64,000 nucleotides of DNA, from the NCBI RefSeq assembly GCF_003352185.1, contig NZ_CP029608.1, forward strand, positions 4,816,501-4,880,500, given 5' to 3'. Origin of the DNA: Pseudomonas kribbensis (lineage in GTDB: Bacteria; Pseudomonadota; Gammaproteobacteria; Pseudomonadales; Pseudomonadaceae). This document shows positions 35,952 to 47,062 of this stretch, piece by piece; the first letter of the stretch is position 1; each line of letters begins with the position of its first letter. A program made the position numbers and the translations under genes. A model generated the notes under the pieces. The model was not told the DNA's origin, did no database searches, and saw nothing but the letters and a program-made list of their open reading frames with translations.

Positions 35952-37460
35952 ATGCGTATCCACGTCAGTTTCATCGACCGCGTCGGCATCACCCAGGAAG
36001 TCCTGGCGATTCTCGGTGGACGCAATCTCAATCTGGATGCGGTGGAAATGGTCCCGCCGAACGTCTACATCGACGCCCCGACCCTCAGCCCGCAAGTGCT
36101 CGAAGAGTTGAAAGATGCGCTGTTCCGGGTGCGTGGCGTGGAAGCCGTGGTGGTGGTCGACATCCTCCCCGGCCAGCGTCGGCACTTGCAGCTCGACGCA
36201 TTGCTCGCGGCGATGACCGACCCGGTGCTGGCCCTCGACAGCGCCGGCAAGGTGTTGCTGGCCAACCCGGCGCTGATCGCCCTGTACGGTCGCGAACCGG
36301 CGGGCGAAAGTGTCTCTGAGCTGTTCAACGATCCGGGCCTGCTCGAGACCTTGCTCGAACAGGGTTTCCGCCTGCCGCTGCGGGAAATCACCGTCAACGG
36401 CCAGACCTTGTTGCTGGATGCCACGCCGATCACTGACGCCGGCGCCCTGCTGACCCTGTATCAACCGAACCGCATCGGCGAACAGCTCTCGGCGCTGCAC
36501 CACGACCATGCCGAAGGTTTCGATGCGTTGCTCGGCGAGTCGCCGCCGATCCGCACGCTCAAGGCCCGCGCGCAACGGGTGGCGGCCCTCGATGCGCCGC
36601 TGTTGATCCAGGGCGAAACCGGTACCGGCAAGGAACTGGTGGCCCGCGCCTGTCACGCCATCAGTGCCCGGCACAACGCACCGTTTCTGGCGCTGAACTG
36701 CGCGGCCCTGCCGGAGAACCTCGCCGAGAGCGAACTGTTCGGCTACGCCCCCGGCGCCTTCACCGGCGCACAACGGGGCGGCAAACCGGGGCTGATGGAA
36801 CTGGCCAACCAGGGCACAGTGTTCCTCGACGAGATCGGCGAGATGTCGCCGTACTTGCAGGCCAAGCTGTTGCGCTTTCTCAACGATGGCAGCTTCCGTC
36901 GGGTGGGCGGCGATCGCGAAGTCAAAGTCGATGTGCGGATCCTCAGCGCGACCCACCGTGACCTGGAAAAAATGGTCAGCGAAGGCCTGTTCCGCGAAGA
37001 CCTGTTCTACCGCCTCAACGTACTCAACGTCGAAGTGCCGCCGTTGCGCGAACGCGGTCAGGACATTCTGTTGCTGGCGCGCTATTTCATGCAGCAGGCC
37101 TGCGCGCAGATCCAGCGCCCGGTCTGCCGCCTCGCGCCCGGCACCTATCCGGCGCTGCTCGGCAACCGCTGGCCGGGCAACGTGCGGCAATTGCAGAACG
37201 TAATCTTCCGCGCCGCCGCCATCTGCGAAAGCAGCCTGGTGGACATCGGCGACCTCGACATCGCCGGCACCTCCGTGGCACGCCAGACCGACACCGACGT
37301 CGACAGCCTGGAAGAAGCGGTGGAAGCCTTCGAGAAATCGCTGCTGGAAAAACTCTACGTCAGCTACCCCTCGACCCGCCAACTGGCCGGCCGCCTGCAG
37401 ACCTCGCACACGGCGATTGCCCATCGGCTGCGCAAGTACGGGATTCCGGGAAAAGCCTGA
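35952..37460 (+). CDS. gcsR: TyrR-like sigma-54 activator GcsR
   Basis: Enhancer-binding protein of 502 residues. An ACT domain (1-72) is followed by a PAS-like segment (~78-150), the AAA+ domain (~193-425: Walker A GETGTGKE 221-228, GAFTGA 268-273, Walker B FLDEIGE 291-297) and a TyrR-type helix-turn-helix (~480-500, TRQLAGRLQTSHTAIAHRL). It lies immediately upstream of gcvH-gcvP-sdaA-gcvT, and the intergenic region has three sites fitting the P. aeruginosa GcsR repeat plus a sigma-54 promoter. By family knowledge it responds to glycine. PhhR is the nearest alternative, but that gene sits beside phhA, absent here. Confidence 0.92.
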   Translation: MRIHVSFIDRVGITQEVLAILGGRNLNLDAVEMVPPNVYIDAPTLSPQVLEELKDALFRVRGVEAVVVVDILPGQRRHLQLDALLAAMTDPVLALDSAGKVLLANPALIALYGREPAGESVSELFNDPGLLETLLEQGFRLPLREITVNGQTLLLDATPITDAGALLTLYQPNRIGEQLSALHHDHAEGFDALLGESPPIRTLKARAQRVAALDAPLLIQGETGTGKELVARACHAISARHNAPFLALNCAALPENLAESELFGYAPGAFTGAQRGGKPGLMELANQGTVFLDEIGEMSPYLQAKLLRFLNDGSFRRVGGDREVKVDVRILSATHRDLEKMVSEGLFREDLFYRLNVLNVEVPPLRERGQDILLLARYFMQQACAQIQRPVCRLAPGTYPALLGNRWPGNVRQLQNVIFRAAAICESSLVDIGDLDIAGTSVARQTDTDVDSLEEAVEAFEKSLLEKLYVSYPSTRQLAGRLQTSHTAIAHRLRKYGIPGKA

Positions 37461-37483
37461 CCCCGCCAAAAGCGACCTCCATC

Positions 37484-37520
37484 TGTACTGAAAGCGCTAC
37501 AGCGGAACGATATCGCTACA
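37484..37520 (+). promoter_or_regulatory. GcsR-like sites 1 and 2
   Basis: Two 18-bp sites 19 bp apart: TGTACTG-N4-CGCTACA (37484-37501) and CGGAACG-N4-CGCTACA (37503-37520). Read on the other strand, the second is TGTAGCG-N4-CGTTCCG, one mismatch from the TGTAACG-N4-CGTTCCG repeat known for P. aeruginosa GcsR. Confidence 0.7.
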
Positions 37521-37583
37521 CCCTTCTCCGATCACCGCCGTGCAAGGCTTTGATCCGCTTCAGCTTTTTTCTTCGCCCCGAGC

Positions 37584-37601
37584 TGTAGCGATTTCGCTAC
37601 A
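37584..37601 (+). promoter_or_regulatory. GcsR-like site 3
   Basis: TGTAGCGATTTCGCTACA is an 18-bp perfect palindrome around N4, the best dyad of the three GcsR-like sites, 65 bp before the sigma-54 promoter. Confidence 0.7.
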
Positions 37602-37665
37602 CACTCCACCCTCAAAGTCCATCGACAAAATGTCAACTCATTGATTTACAACGATATTTTTACGT

Positions 37666-37681
37666 TGGCCGCGTTCTTGCT
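37666..37681 (+). promoter_or_regulatory. Sigma-54 promoter of the gcv operon
   Basis: TGGCCGCGTTCTTGCT has the -24 GG and -12 GC spaced as in TGGCACG-N4-TTGCW. With the upstream activator sites this predicts a start near 37692 and a leader of about 70 bases. Confidence 0.75.
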
Positions 37682-37764
37682 AAGTAACCGTTCATAAAAT
37701 CAGGGCATTACCGCCCAAGTAATCCACCGCGTCCACCAGACGAGTCTGGCCCTTAGGAGATTCC

Positions 37765-38148
37765 ATGAGCGAGTTGCGTTTTACTGAAGATCACGAATGG
37801 CTGCGCGCCGAAGCCGATGGTTCTGTCACCGTTGGCATCACCGCTTTCGCGCAGAACGCTTTGGGCGACGTGGTGTTCGTGCAACTGCCTGAACTGCAGG
37901 CTTACGAGAAAGGCGCCGAAGCCGCCACTGTGGAATCGGTAAAAGCCGCGAGCGGCGTTTACATGCCGCTGGACGGGGAAGTCCTGGCCACCAACCCGGC
38001 GCTGGAAGACAGCCCTGAGCTGGTCAACGAAGATCCGCTGGGCGAAGGCTGGTTCTTCCGCTTCAAGCCGTCGGATGCTTCCGCCGTCGCCAAGCTGCTG
38101 GATCAGGACGCCTACGACCGTCTGATCAAAGCCCAAGCCGAAGCCTGA
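37765..38148 (+). CDS. gcvH: Glycine cleavage system H protein
   Basis: Lipoyl carrier of the glycine cleavage complex, 127 residues. The lipoylated lysine is Lys60 in [23 protein letters not shown] precedes the ATG. First gene of gcvH-gcvP-sdaA-gcvT; it shuttles the aminomethyl group from GcvP to GcvT. By arrangement this is the glycine-inducible copy (gcvH2 of P. aeruginosa); another gcv set may exist elsewhere in the genome. Confidence 0.96.
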   Translation: MSELRFTEDHEWLRAEADGSVTVGITAFAQNALGDVVFVQLPELQAYEKGAEAATVESVKAASGVYMPLDGEVLATNPALEDSPELVNEDPLGEGWFFRFKPSDASAVAKLLDQDAYDRLIKAQAEA

Positions 38149-38158
38149 GGAACCTGAC

Positions 38159-41011
38159 ATGACCCAAGTAAATCTCGGCACCGCCAACGAATTCATCGCC
38201 CGTCACATCGGCCCGCGCGCCGGTGACGAGCAGGCCATGCTCAACAGCCTCGGCTTCGACTCGCTCGAAGCCCTGAGCGCCAGCGTCATCCCGGAAAGCA
38301 TCAAGGGCACCAGCGTGCTCGGTCTGGACGACGGCCTGAGCGAAGCCGATGCCCTGGCAATGATCAAAGGCATCGCCGGCAAGAACCAGCTGTTCAAGAC
38401 CTACATCGGCCAGGGCTACTACAATTGCCACACGCCGTCGCCGATCCTGCGCAACCTGCTGGACAACCCGGCCTGGTACACCGCTTACACCCCATACCAG
38501 CCGGAAATTTCCCAGGGCCGTCTCGAAGCGCTGCTGAACTTCCAGACCCTGATCAGCGACCTCACCGGCCTGCCGATCGCCAACGCTTCCCTGCTCGACG
38601 AAGCCACCGCCGCTGCCGAAGCCATGACCTTCTGCAAACGCCTGAGCAAGAACAAGGGCAGCCACCAGTTCTTCGCCTCGATCCACAGCCACCCGCAAAC
38701 CCTCGACGTGCTGCGCACCCGTGCCGAGCCGCTGGGCATTGAAGTGGTGGTCGGCGACGAGCGTGAACTGAGCGACGTGACGCCATTCTTCGGCGCGCTG
38801 CTGCAATACCCGGCGAGCAACGGTGATGTGTTCGACTACCGTGAACTGACCGAGCGCTTCCACGCCGCCAACGCTCTGGTGGCTGTGGCTGCCGACCTGC
38901 TGGCCCTGACCCTGCTGACCCCGCCGGGCGAATTCGGCGCGGACGTGGCCATCGGCAGCGCCCAACGTTTCGGCGTACCGCTGGGCTTCGGCGGCCCGCA
39001 CGCGGCTTACTTCTCCACCAAAGATGCGTTCAAGCGCGACATGCCGGGCCGTCTGGTCGGTGTTTCGGTTGACCGTTTCGGCAAACCGGCCCTGCGTCTG
39101 GCGATGCAGACCCGCGAGCAACACATCCGCCGTGAGAAGGCCACGTCGAACATCTGCACCGCACAAGTGCTGCTGGCCAACATTGCCAGCATGTACGCCG
39201 TGTACCACGGCCCGAAAGGCCTGACCCGGATCGCCAACCGCGTGCATCACCTGACCGCGATCCTGGCCAAGGGCCTGAGCGCACTGGGCGTGACCGTCGA
39301 GCAAACCAGCTTCTTCGACACCCTGACCCTGTCCACCGGCGCGCAAACTACTGCGCTGCATGACAAGGCCCGCGCCCAACAGATCAACCTGCGGGTGATC
39401 GATGCCCAGCGTCTGGGCCTGTCGGTCGACGAAACCACCACCCAGGCCGACATCGAAACCCTGTGGGGCCTGTTCGCCGACGGCAAGGCTTTGCCTGATT
39501 TCGCTACTCTTGCCGCTGCCGCGCAAAGCACCATTCCAGCCGCACTGGTTCGTCAGTCGCCAATCCTCAGCCACCCGGTGTTCAACCGCTATCACTCGGA
39601 AACCGAGCTGATGCGCTACCTGCGCAAACTGGCGGACAAGGACCTGGCACTGGATCGCACCATGATCCCGCTGGGCTCGTGCACCATGAAACTCAACGCC
39701 GCCAGCGAAATGATCCCGGTGACCTGGGCCGAATTCGGCGCCCTGCACCCGTTCGCCCCGGCCGAGCAAAGCGCCGGTTACCAGCAACTGACCGACGAAC
39801 TGGAAGCGATGCTCTGCGCCGCCACCGGTTACGACGCGATCTCGCTGCAACCGAACGCCGGTTCCCAGGGTGAATACGCAGGCCTGCTGGCGATCCGTGC
39901 CTACCACCAGAGCCGTGGCGAAGACCGTCGCGACATCTGCCTGATCCCGTCGTCCGCCCACGGCACCAACCCGGCCACCGCCAACATGGCCGGCATGCGT
40001 GTGGTCGTGACCGCCTGCGACGCCCGTGGCAACGTGGACATCGAAGACCTGCGCGCCAAGGCCATCGAGCACCGCGAACACCTCGCCGCGCTGATGATCA
40101 CTTACCCGTCGACCCACGGCGTGTTCGAAGAAGGCATCCGCGAAATCTGCGGCATCATTCATGACAACGGCGGTCAGGTGTACATCGACGGCGCCAACAT
40201 GAACGCGATGGTCGGTCTCTGCGCCCCGGGCAAGTTCGGCGGCGACGTTTCGCACCTGAACCTGCACAAGACCTTCTGCATTCCGCACGGCGGTGGCGGC
40301 CCGGGCGTCGGCCCGATTGGCGTGAAATCGCACCTGACTCCGTTCCTGCCGGGCCATGGCCACATGGAGCGCAAGGAAGGCGCGGTCTGCGCAGCACCGT
40401 TCGGCAGCGCAAGCATTCTGCCGATCACCTGGATGTACATTCGCATGATGGGTGGCGCAGGCCTGAAGCGCGCTTCGCAACTGGCGATCCTCAATGCCAA
40501 CTACATTTCCCGTCGCCTGGAAGAGCACTACCCGGTGCTGTACACCGGCAGCAACGGTCTGGTAGCGCACGAGTGCATCCTCGATCTGCGTCCGTTGAAA
40601 GACAGCAGCGGCATCAGCGTCGATGACGTTGCCAAGCGTCTGATCGACTTCGGCTTCCACGCCCCGACCATGTCGTTCCCGGTGGCCGGCACGCTGATGA
40701 TCGAGCCGACCGAAAGTGAGTCCAAGGAAGAACTGGACCGCTTCTGCGACGCCATGATCCGCATCCGCGAAGAAATCCGCGCAGTGGAAAACGGCACCCT
40801 GGACAAGGACGACAACCCGCTGAAGAACGCACCGCACACTGCGGCAGAGCTGGTTGGCGAGTGGACTCACCCGTACAGCCGTGAACAAGCGGTGTACCCG
40901 GTGGCGTCGTTGATCGAAGGCAAGTACTGGCCGCCGGTCGGTCGCGTCGACAACGTGTTCGGCGACCGCAACCTGGTTTGCGCCTGCCCGTCGATCGAAA
41001 GCTACGCTTGA
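38159..41011 (+). CDS. gcvP: Glycine dehydrogenase (decarboxylating), P protein
   Basis: PLP enzyme of 950 residues that decarboxylates glycine and loads the aminomethyl group on GcvH. It is the fused single-chain form, with an N-terminal catalytic-like half and a C-terminal half carrying the PLP lysine in [20 protein letters not shown]. The start ATG is 10 bp after the gcvH stop. Length equals that of other proteobacterial GcvP. Its downstream neighbour is sdaA, without the glyA found here in P. aeruginosa. Confidence 0.97.
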   Translation: MTQVNLGTANEFIARHIGPRAGDEQAMLNSLGFDSLEALSASVIPESIKGTSVLGLDDGLSEADALAMIKGIAGKNQLFKTYIGQGYYNCHTPSPILRNLLDNPAWYTAYTPYQPEISQGRLEALLNFQTLISDLTGLPIANASLLDEATAAAEAMTFCKRLSKNKGSHQFFASIHSHPQTLDVLRTRAEPLGIEVVVGDERELSDVTPFFGALLQYPASNGDVFDYRELTERFHAANALVAVAADLLALTLLTPPGEFGADVAIGSAQRFGVPLGFGGPHAAYFSTKDAFKRDMPGRLVGVSVDRFGKPALRLAMQTREQHIRREKATSNICTAQVLLANIASMYAVYHGPKGLTRIANRVHHLTAILAKGLSALGVTVEQTSFFDTLTLSTGAQTTALHDKARAQQINLRVIDAQRLGLSVDETTTQADIETLWGLFADGKALPDFATLAAAAQSTIPAALVRQSPILSHPVFNRYHSETELMRYLRKLADKDLALDRTMIPLGSCTMKLNAASEMIPVTWAEFGALHPFAPAEQSAGYQQLTDELEAMLCAATGYDAISLQPNAGSQGEYAGLLAIRAYHQSRGEDRRDICLIPSSAHGTNPATANMAGMRVVVTACDARGNVDIEDLRAKAIEHREHLAALMITYPSTHGVFEEGIREICGIIHDNGGQVYIDGANMNAMVGLCAPGKFGGDVSHLNLHKTFCIPHGGGGPGVGPIGVKSHLTPFLPGHGHMERKEGAVCAAPFGSASILPITWMYIRMMGGAGLKRASQLAILNANYISRRLEEHYPVLYTGSNGLVAHECILDLRPLKDSSGISVDDVAKRLIDFGFHAPTMSFPVAGTLMIEPTESESKEELDRFCDAMIRIREEIRAVENGTLDKDDNPLKNAPHTAAELVGEWTHPYSREQAVYPVASLIEGKYWPPVGRVDNVFGDRNLVCACPSIESYA

Positions 41012-41086
41012 CCTGTGAGAGGGCGGGTTCGCCCGCCCCTTTCATGCGTGCCTGATGTGCCTATAACAAGAAACCGGAGAACAACC

Positions 41087-42463
<1,377 letters not shown>

Positions 42464-42514
42464 TTAGCCCCCTCTTCCGCCGGGAGAGGGTTGGTGTGAA
42501 TCAAGGAGTCACGC

Positions 42515-43639
42515 ATGTCCACCGAACAACTGTCGAAAACCCCGCTGCACGCTCTGCACATCGAACTCGGCGCCCGCATGGTGCCGTTCGCCGGCTACGA
42601 CATGCCGGTGCAATACCCGCTGGGCGTGATGAAGGAACACCAGCACACCCGTGAGCAGGCCGGGCTGTTCGATGTCTCGCACATGGGCCAGATCCGCCTG
42701 ACCGGCGCCAATGCCGCCAAAGCCCTGGAGACCCTGGTGCCGGTGGACATCATCGATCTGCCGGTGGGCATGCAGCGCTACGCGATGTTCACCAACGAAA
42801 CCGGTGGCATCCTCGATGACTTGATGGTCGCCAACCTCGGCAACGACGAACTGTTCCTGGTGGTCAACGCCGCGTGCAAGGATCAGGACCTGGCGCATCT
42901 GCAAAAACACATTGGCGATCAGTGCACCATTACCGAGCTGTTCGAAGCCCGCGCTCTGCTCGCGCTGCAAGGTCCGGCCGCAGTCACGGTGCTTGCTCGT
43001 CTGGCGCCGGAAGTGGCGAAGATGACCTTCATGCAGTTCGCCCGCGTGACGCTGCTGGGCGTGGATTGCTTCGTCAGCCGCTCGGGCTACACCGGTGAAG
43101 ACGGTTTCGAAATCTCCGTACCGGCAGCCGATGCGGAAAAACTCGCCCGCGCCCTCCTGGCCGAGCCGGAAGTCGCCGCCATCGGCCTCGGTGCCCGGGA
43201 TTCGCTGCGTCTGGAAGCCGGCCTGTGCCTGTACGGCCACGACATGAACACCGACACCACGCCAATCGAAGCCAGCCTGTTGTGGGCAATCTCCAAGCCA
43301 CGCCGCGCCGATGGCGCACGGGCCGGCGGTTTCCCGGGTGCAGAACAGGTTTTCGGCCAGCAGCAGAACGGTGTCGCACGCAAACGCGTCGGCCTGCTGC
43401 CGCAGGAGCGCACGCCGGTCCGTGAAGGTGCAGAGATCGTCAACGAAGCCGGCGACATCATCGGCAGCGTGTGCAGCGGCGGTTTCGGCCCGACCCTGGG
43501 CGGGCCATTGGCGATGGGTTACCTCGACAGCGCCTATGTCGCACTGGACACGCCAGTCTGGGCCATCGTTCGTGGGAAAAAGGTGCAAATGCTTGTAAGC
43601 AAAATGCCATTCGTTCCACAACGCTACTATCGTGGTTGA
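42515..43639 (+). CDS. gcvT: Aminomethyltransferase (glycine cleavage T protein)
   Basis: Releases ammonia from the GcvH-bound aminomethyl group and gives methylene-tetrahydrofolate; 374 residues, the usual length. Visible marks are [55 protein letters not shown] and GYTGEDG-type folate-site residues. AAGGAG lies 8 bases upstream. It is the last gene of the gcv operon; a 12-bp inverted repeat follows after 21 bp. Confidence 0.95.
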   Translation: MSTEQLSKTPLHALHIELGARMVPFAGYDMPVQYPLGVMKEHQHTREQAGLFDVSHMGQIRLTGANAAKALETLVPVDIIDLPVGMQRYAMFTNETGGILDDLMVANLGNDELFLVVNAACKDQDLAHLQKHIGDQCTITELFEARALLALQGPAAVTVLARLAPEVAKMTFMQFARVTLLGVDCFVSRSGYTGEDGFEISVPAADAEKLARALLAEPEVAAIGLGARDSLRLEAGLCLYGHDMNTDTTPIEASLLWAISKPRRADGARAGGFPGAEQVFGQQQNGVARKRVGLLPQERTPVREGAEIVNEAGDIIGSVCSGGFGPTLGGPLAMGYLDSAYVALDTPVWAIVRGKKVQMLVSKMPFVPQRYYRG

Positions 43640-44043
43640 TTGACTGTTTCTATAAGTAACGCGATTGCGTTATGCGTGCACTAATGTGTAACGCAATCGC
43701 CATAAAACAGTGCACTTCCCTTACATTCGATTCGAATATGAACTTGGCTTATAACGTTCGAAAACAATTGAACAAGCTAATCGTATAAGCCCGACTAGTG
43801 GACTGACTAACAGCCGGCAAGCTCAGGAAAACCGGGGCCTTCACAGGGCTTGTTTTTCCTCCTGTAGTTGGCGTAGAGTTTGTCCACTGTGTTTGCATGG
43901 GTCAGCTTGGAATCGTGACCTGGGCAGTAGCCTACAAGTTAGCTACATCCCGTTCGACGTCTTCTTACTCTCCTGCAACCAGCCCCAGTACTCTTTCATG
44001 AGGAAGAGACTGTCATCAATTTTTGCGTCAAAGGAAATAAGAA
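43640..44043 (+). other. gcvT-csp intergenic region with long csp leader
   Basis: 404 bp without a gene. The left part holds the 12-bp inverted repeat. The rest is probably the promoter and a long leader of the cold-shock gene: TATAAC at 43750-43755 is a possible -10 with a poor -35, which would give a leader of nearly 290 bases. Long structured leaders are usual for csp genes. No riboswitch class is recognised. Confidence 0.45.
43661..43700. repeat. 12-bp perfect inverted repeat after gcvT
   Basis: GCGATTGCGTTA (43661-43672) and TAACGCAATCGC (43689-43700) with a 16-base loop. There is no following T tract. It could be a protein-binding site or a processing hairpin at the end of the gcv message. 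Confidence 0.5.
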
Positions 44044-44256
44044 ATGTCCACACGTCAGAGCGGTACCGTCAAGTGGTTTAACGACGAGAAAGGTTTTGGT
44101 TTTATCACTCCAGAAAGCGGTCCGGATCTGTTCGTGCATTTCCGCGCTATTCAGGGCAACGGCTTCAAGAGCCTGAAAGAAGGCCAGAAAGTGACTTTCG
44201 TTGCCGTACAAGGCCAGAAAGGCATGCAGGCTGATGAAGTCATCGCTGAAGCCTGA
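44044..44256 (+). CDS. Cold-shock protein (CspA family)
   Basis: A 70-residue single cold-shock domain RNA chaperone. RNP1 is KGFGFITP (residues ~16-23) and RNP2 is DLFVHFRAI (~28-36). It starts [17 protein letters not shown], with AAGGAAA nine bases before the ATG. It resembles CapB/CspA of pseudomonads. It has its own terminator and a long upstream leader, so it is likely an independent, post-transcriptionally tuned gene. Confidence 0.95.
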   Translation: MSTRQSGTVKWFNDEKGFGFITPESGPDLFVHFRAIQGNGFKSLKEGQKVTFVAVQGQKGMQADEVIAEA

Positions 44257-44270
44257 TTTTCTGTAACGAA

Positions 44271-44303
44271 AAAGCCCCTGATATTGATATCAGGGGCTTT
44301 TTT
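44271..44303 (+). terminator. Rho-independent terminator after csp
   Basis: A 14-bp perfect stem (AAAGCCCCTGATAT with its complement) around TG, ending in six T residues, 15 bp after the csp stop. Confidence 0.92.
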
Positions 44304-44353
44304 GTGCGCGCGAATCCGTAAAATGGCGCTTCACTTTCCGTCCAGAGGCTGCC

Positions 44354-44842
44354 ATGTCGAAACACCTGCTCCTTCCCCAGGGCGACTTTCCTGCCGTCGG
44401 TCTCGGCCGTCGTCTGGCAGCGATGTTCTACGATTTTCTTCTGTGCACCGCCCTGCTGATCGTCACGGGCTTCATCTATAAGCTGATCCAGGCTGCAATC
44501 ATCGGCGAAGAACGTCTGCGCGCAATGACCGACGCCGGCAAACTGGACGGCGACCCGCTGTATTCCACCGTGCTGCTGCTGGTGCTGTTCGGCTTCTTCG
44601 CCAAGTTCTGGACTCACGCCGGCCAGACCTTGGGCATGCAGGTTTGGGGCATCCGCGTACAGAACGCCGATGGCACCGCGATCAGCCTGTGGCAGGCGCT
44701 GCTGCGGTTCATGGTGTCGATCGCGTCGTGGCTGTGCCTCGGCGTGGGGTTCTTCTGGTCGCTGTTCGACAAGCGCAAACGCGCCTGGCATGACATCTAT
44801 TCGGACACGCAACTGGTGCGGATCCCGAAGAAAGCCAAATAA
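44354..44842 (+). CDS. RDD-family membrane protein
   Basis: A 162-residue inner-membrane protein of the RDD family, function unknown. It starts MSKHLLLPQGDFPAVGLGRRLAAMFYDFLLC; the arginine and paired aspartate positions typical of RDD are near residues 19-27 (RRLAAMFYDF). Three hydrophobic segments follow: FLLCTALLIVTGFIYKLI, VLLLVLFGFFAKFW and FMVSIASWLCLGVGFFWSLF. The C-terminal KRKRAWHDIYSDTQLV matches the family end. It lies between two strong terminators and is a single-gene unit. Confidence 0.88.
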   Translation: MSKHLLLPQGDFPAVGLGRRLAAMFYDFLLCTALLIVTGFIYKLIQAAIIGEERLRAMTDAGKLDGDPLYSTVLLLVLFGFFAKFWTHAGQTLGMQVWGIRVQNADGTAISLWQALLRFMVSIASWLCLGVGFFWSLFDKRKRAWHDIYSDTQLVRIPKKAK

Positions 44843-44853
44843 TCCTGCAGATG

Positions 44854-44886
44854 CAAAAACGCCCCGATCAGATCGGGGCGTTTTTG
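44854..44886. terminator. Bidirectional terminator between RDD gene and nadA
   Basis: GCCCCGATC, one-base loop, GATCGGGGC flanked by A and T runs on both sides, so it can end both the RDD gene (plus) and nadA (minus). Confidence 0.92.
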
Positions 44887-44900
44887 TTTGCGGCTCAAGG

Positions 44901-45959
44901 TCAGGCGTTGCCTGCCAGTTTCATCCGCGCAGCCTGAGTGAAGTCGAGCATGCGCTTGAGCGGGCGGATCGCCTGGGGAATCAGCGCCGGGTCGACGAAG
45001 ATCTCGTTCGAGCCCTCCTGCAGGCACTTCAGCGTGCGCTCAAGGGTGTTCATGGCCATCCAGGGGCAATGCGCACAACTGCGGCACGCCGCGCCGTTAC
45101 CGGCCGTTGGCGCCTCGATGAAGACCTTGTCCGGGCACAACTGCTGCATCTTGTAGAAGATTCCGCGGTCGGTAGCGACGATCAGGGTCTTGTTCGGCAG
45201 CGATTGCGCGGCAGCGATCAACTGGCTGGTGGAACCGACGGCGTCCGCCAGTTCGATCACCGACGTCGGCGACTCCGGGTGCACCAGAATGGCCGCGTCC
45301 GGGTACAGCGCCTTCATGTCTTCCAGCTGCTTGGACTTGAACTCTTCGTGAACGATGCAGGCACCGTCCCAAAGCAGCATGTCGGCGCCGGTCTGACGCT
45401 GAATGTAGGTGCCCAGGTGCTTGTCCGGGCCCCAGATGATGGTCTCGCCGTTATCCATCAGGCTTTCGACGATCTCCAGCGCGCAACTCGATGTCACCAC
45501 CCAGTCGGCCCGGGCTTTGACCGCGGCCGAGGTATTGGCGTACACCACCACGGTGTGTTCCGGATGCTGATCGCAGAACGCCGAGAACTCATCCACCGGG
45601 CAACCCAGGTCCAGCGAGCAGGTCGCCTCCAGGGTCGGCATCAGCACGCGCTTTTCCGGGTTGAGAATCTTCGCGGTTTCACCCATGAATTTCACGCCGG
45701 CGACCACCACGGTCTTGGCCGGGTGAGCGTTGCCGAAGCGGGCCATTTCCAGCGAGTCGGAAACGCAACCACCGGTTTCTTCGGCGAGGGCCTGAATGAT
45801 CGGATCGCAATAAAAGTGGGCAACCAGTACCGCGTCCTGAGCCTTGAGCTCGGCGGCGATGGCGGAACGGTAATAAGTCTCTTCCTCGGCCGTCAGCGGC
45901 TTGGGCTGCTTGGCGTCGAGGTGGGCTTGTACCAGAAGGCGTTCGGAAATCTGCGTCAT
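44901..45959 (-). CDS. nadA: Quinolinate synthase A
   Basis: Condenses iminoaspartate with dihydroxyacetone phosphate to quinolinate in NAD synthesis; 352 residues. The [4Fe-4S] ligands are recognisable as Cys114 in [10 protein letters not shown], the cysteine of [11 protein letters not shown] and one in [11 protein letters not shown] start at the ATG of [15 protein letters not shown], which gives the family length; an in-frame upstream extension of 33 codons is arginine/glycine-rich and not NadA-like. It stands alone, with its own terminator. Confidence 0.95.
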   Translation of the reverse strand: MTQISERLLVQAHLDAKQPKPLTAEEETYYRSAIAAELKAQDAVLVAHFYCDPIIQALAEETGGCVSDSLEMARFGNAHPAKTVVVAGVKFMGETAKILNPEKRVLMPTLEATCSLDLGCPVDEFSAFCDQHPEHTVVVYANTSAAVKARADWVVTSSCALEIVESLMDNGETIIWGPDKHLGTYIQRQTGADMLLWDGACIVHEEFKSKQLEDMKALYPDAAILVHPESPTSVIELADAVGSTSQLIAAAQSLPNKTLIVATDRGIFYKMQQLCPDKVFIEAPTAGNGAACRSCAHCPWMAMNTLERTLKCLQEGSNEIFVDPALIPQAIRPLKRMLDFTQAARMKLAGNA

Positions 45960-46169
45960 GTTCGCAAGACCTGCAGGCGCATTCGCGCGAAAGTCGAGTA
46001 TACACCCGGCTCCGGACCGCTTGAGGGTACCGCCGGGAGAGTGAGTTTTATCAGGCACGGACAGCGTTGAAGCTGCGCAAGGCTACAGAATATCCCGATG
46101 ATGCAAAAGATGATTCTGACCTGTGTCAGCGCAGGAGGCGCGGAATGAAGAGATGCCCGAATCGCAGGC

Positions 46170-46212
46170 AAAAAAAAACCCGGAAATCCTCACTTTCGTG
46201 GGCCTTCCGGAT
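46170..46212 (-). terminator. Terminator after tRNA-Lys
   Basis: On the minus strand CCGGAA pairs with TTCCGG around an inner partly paired loop, followed by GTTTTTTTT. It lies about 20 bp past the tRNA 3' end. Confidence 0.8.
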
Positions 46213-46230
46213 TTTCTAAACCGCCAAATA

Positions 46231-46306
46231 TGGTGGGTCGTGTGGGATTCGAACCTACGACCAATTGGTTAAAAGCCAACTGCTCTACCAACTGAGCTAA
46301 CGACCC
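46231..46306 (-). tRNA. tRNA-Lys(UUU)
   Basis: 76 nt in the minus direction, beginning GGGTCGTTAGCTCAGTTGG and ending in an encoded CCA. The acceptor stem GGGTCG pairs with CGACCC. The D arm has AGCTCAGTTGGTAGAGC, the anticodon loop CTTTTAA reads UUU, and the T arm contains GGTTCGAATCC. All cloverleaf arms fold by eye. Confidence 0.97.
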
Positions 46307-46323
46307 GCTGTGTGGTGGCGCGT

Positions 46324-46351
46324 ATAATACTGATTTTTAAGGACTATTCAA
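46324..46351 (-). promoter_or_regulatory. tRNA-Lys promoter
   Basis: TTGAAT, 16-bp spacer, TATTAT on the minus strand, with a GC-rich discriminator (CGCGCC) before the predicted start, a feature of stringently controlled stable RNA promoters. Confidence 0.6.
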
Positions 46352-46368
46352 CACCTTTTTGAAAAAAA

Positions 46369-47061
46369 TCAAAAATAAGGTGTTGGATCGCTCACGCCGG
46401 CCGCCGCAAAGCCCTCTGAGCGCAGACGGCAGCTGTCGCATTTGCCGCATGCACGGCCTTCATCATCAGCCTGATAGCAGGAAACGGTCAGCCCGTAATC
46501 GACACCAAGCTTCACGCCAGTCTGGACGATTTGTGCCTTGCTCAGGTTCTGCAGCGGCGCCTGGATGCGGAAACCATTGCCTTCCACACCGGCCTTGGTC
46601 GCCAGGTTGGCCATGCGCTCGAACGATTCGATGAACTCGGGACGGCAGTCCGGGTAACCGGAGTAATCCACGGCGTTGACGCCGATAAAGATGTCACGGG
46701 CGCCGAGTACTTCAGCCCAGCCCAATGCCAGCGACAGGAACACCGTATTGCGCGCCGGCACGTAAGTGACCGGAATGCCCTCGCCCAGTTCTTCAGGGAT
46801 TTCGATGCTGGTGTCGGTCAGGGCCGAACCGCCCATGCCGTTCAGGTTCAGGCCAATGACCTTGTGCTCGACCACGCCCAAGTCGCGGGCAACGCGAGCA
46901 GCGGCGTGCAATTCAGCGTGGGAGCGCTGACCGTAATCGAAGCTCATGGTGTAGCAGGCGTAGCCTTCAGCACGGGCCATTGCCACCACGGTGGCCGAGT
47001 CCAGACCACCCGACAGCAGGATTACCGCACGTTTCTGGCTAGTGTTCAGTTGTTCAGTCAT
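46369..47061 (-). CDS. queC: 7-cyano-7-deazaguanine synthase QueC
   Basis: Converts 7-carboxy-7-deazaguanine to preQ0 in queuosine synthesis; 230 residues from the chosen start. The PP-loop ATPase motif SGGLDSAT is at ~17-24, and the zinc-binding [10 protein letters not shown] lies near the C-terminus, with [13 protein letters not shown] before it. The ATG is one base past the queE stop, so the genes are coupled; an ATG seven codons upstream inside queE is a weaker alternative. QueE supplies its substrate. Confidence 0.95.
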   Translation of the reverse strand: MTEQLNTSQKRAVILLSGGLDSATVVAMARAEGYACYTMSFDYGQRSHAELHAAARVARDLGVVEHKVIGLNLNGMGGSALTDTSIEIPEELGEGIPVTYVPARNTVFLSLALGWAEVLGARDIFIGVNAVDYSGYPDCRPEFIESFERMANLATKAGVEGNGFRIQAPLQNLSKAQIVQTGVKLGVDYGLTVSCYQADDEGRACGKCDSCRLRSEGFAAAGVSDPTPYF

Positions 47062-47062
47062 C

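Larger units (their letters stand above)
37461..37764 (+). other. gcsR-gcvH intergenic control region
   Basis: 304 bp with no gene. It holds three GcsR-like sites, a sigma-54 promoter and the gcvH ribosome site (AGGAG). No other structure was recognised. Confidence 0.8.

Noticed and set aside
38126..40888. A 920-codon minus-strand frame opposite gcvP
   Set aside because: Antisense shadow of a well-defined gcvP gene with no recognisable protein features.
45960..46058. Upstream extension of nadA by 33 codons
   Set aside because: The ATG at 45959 gives the standard 352-residue protein; the extension is not NadA-like.
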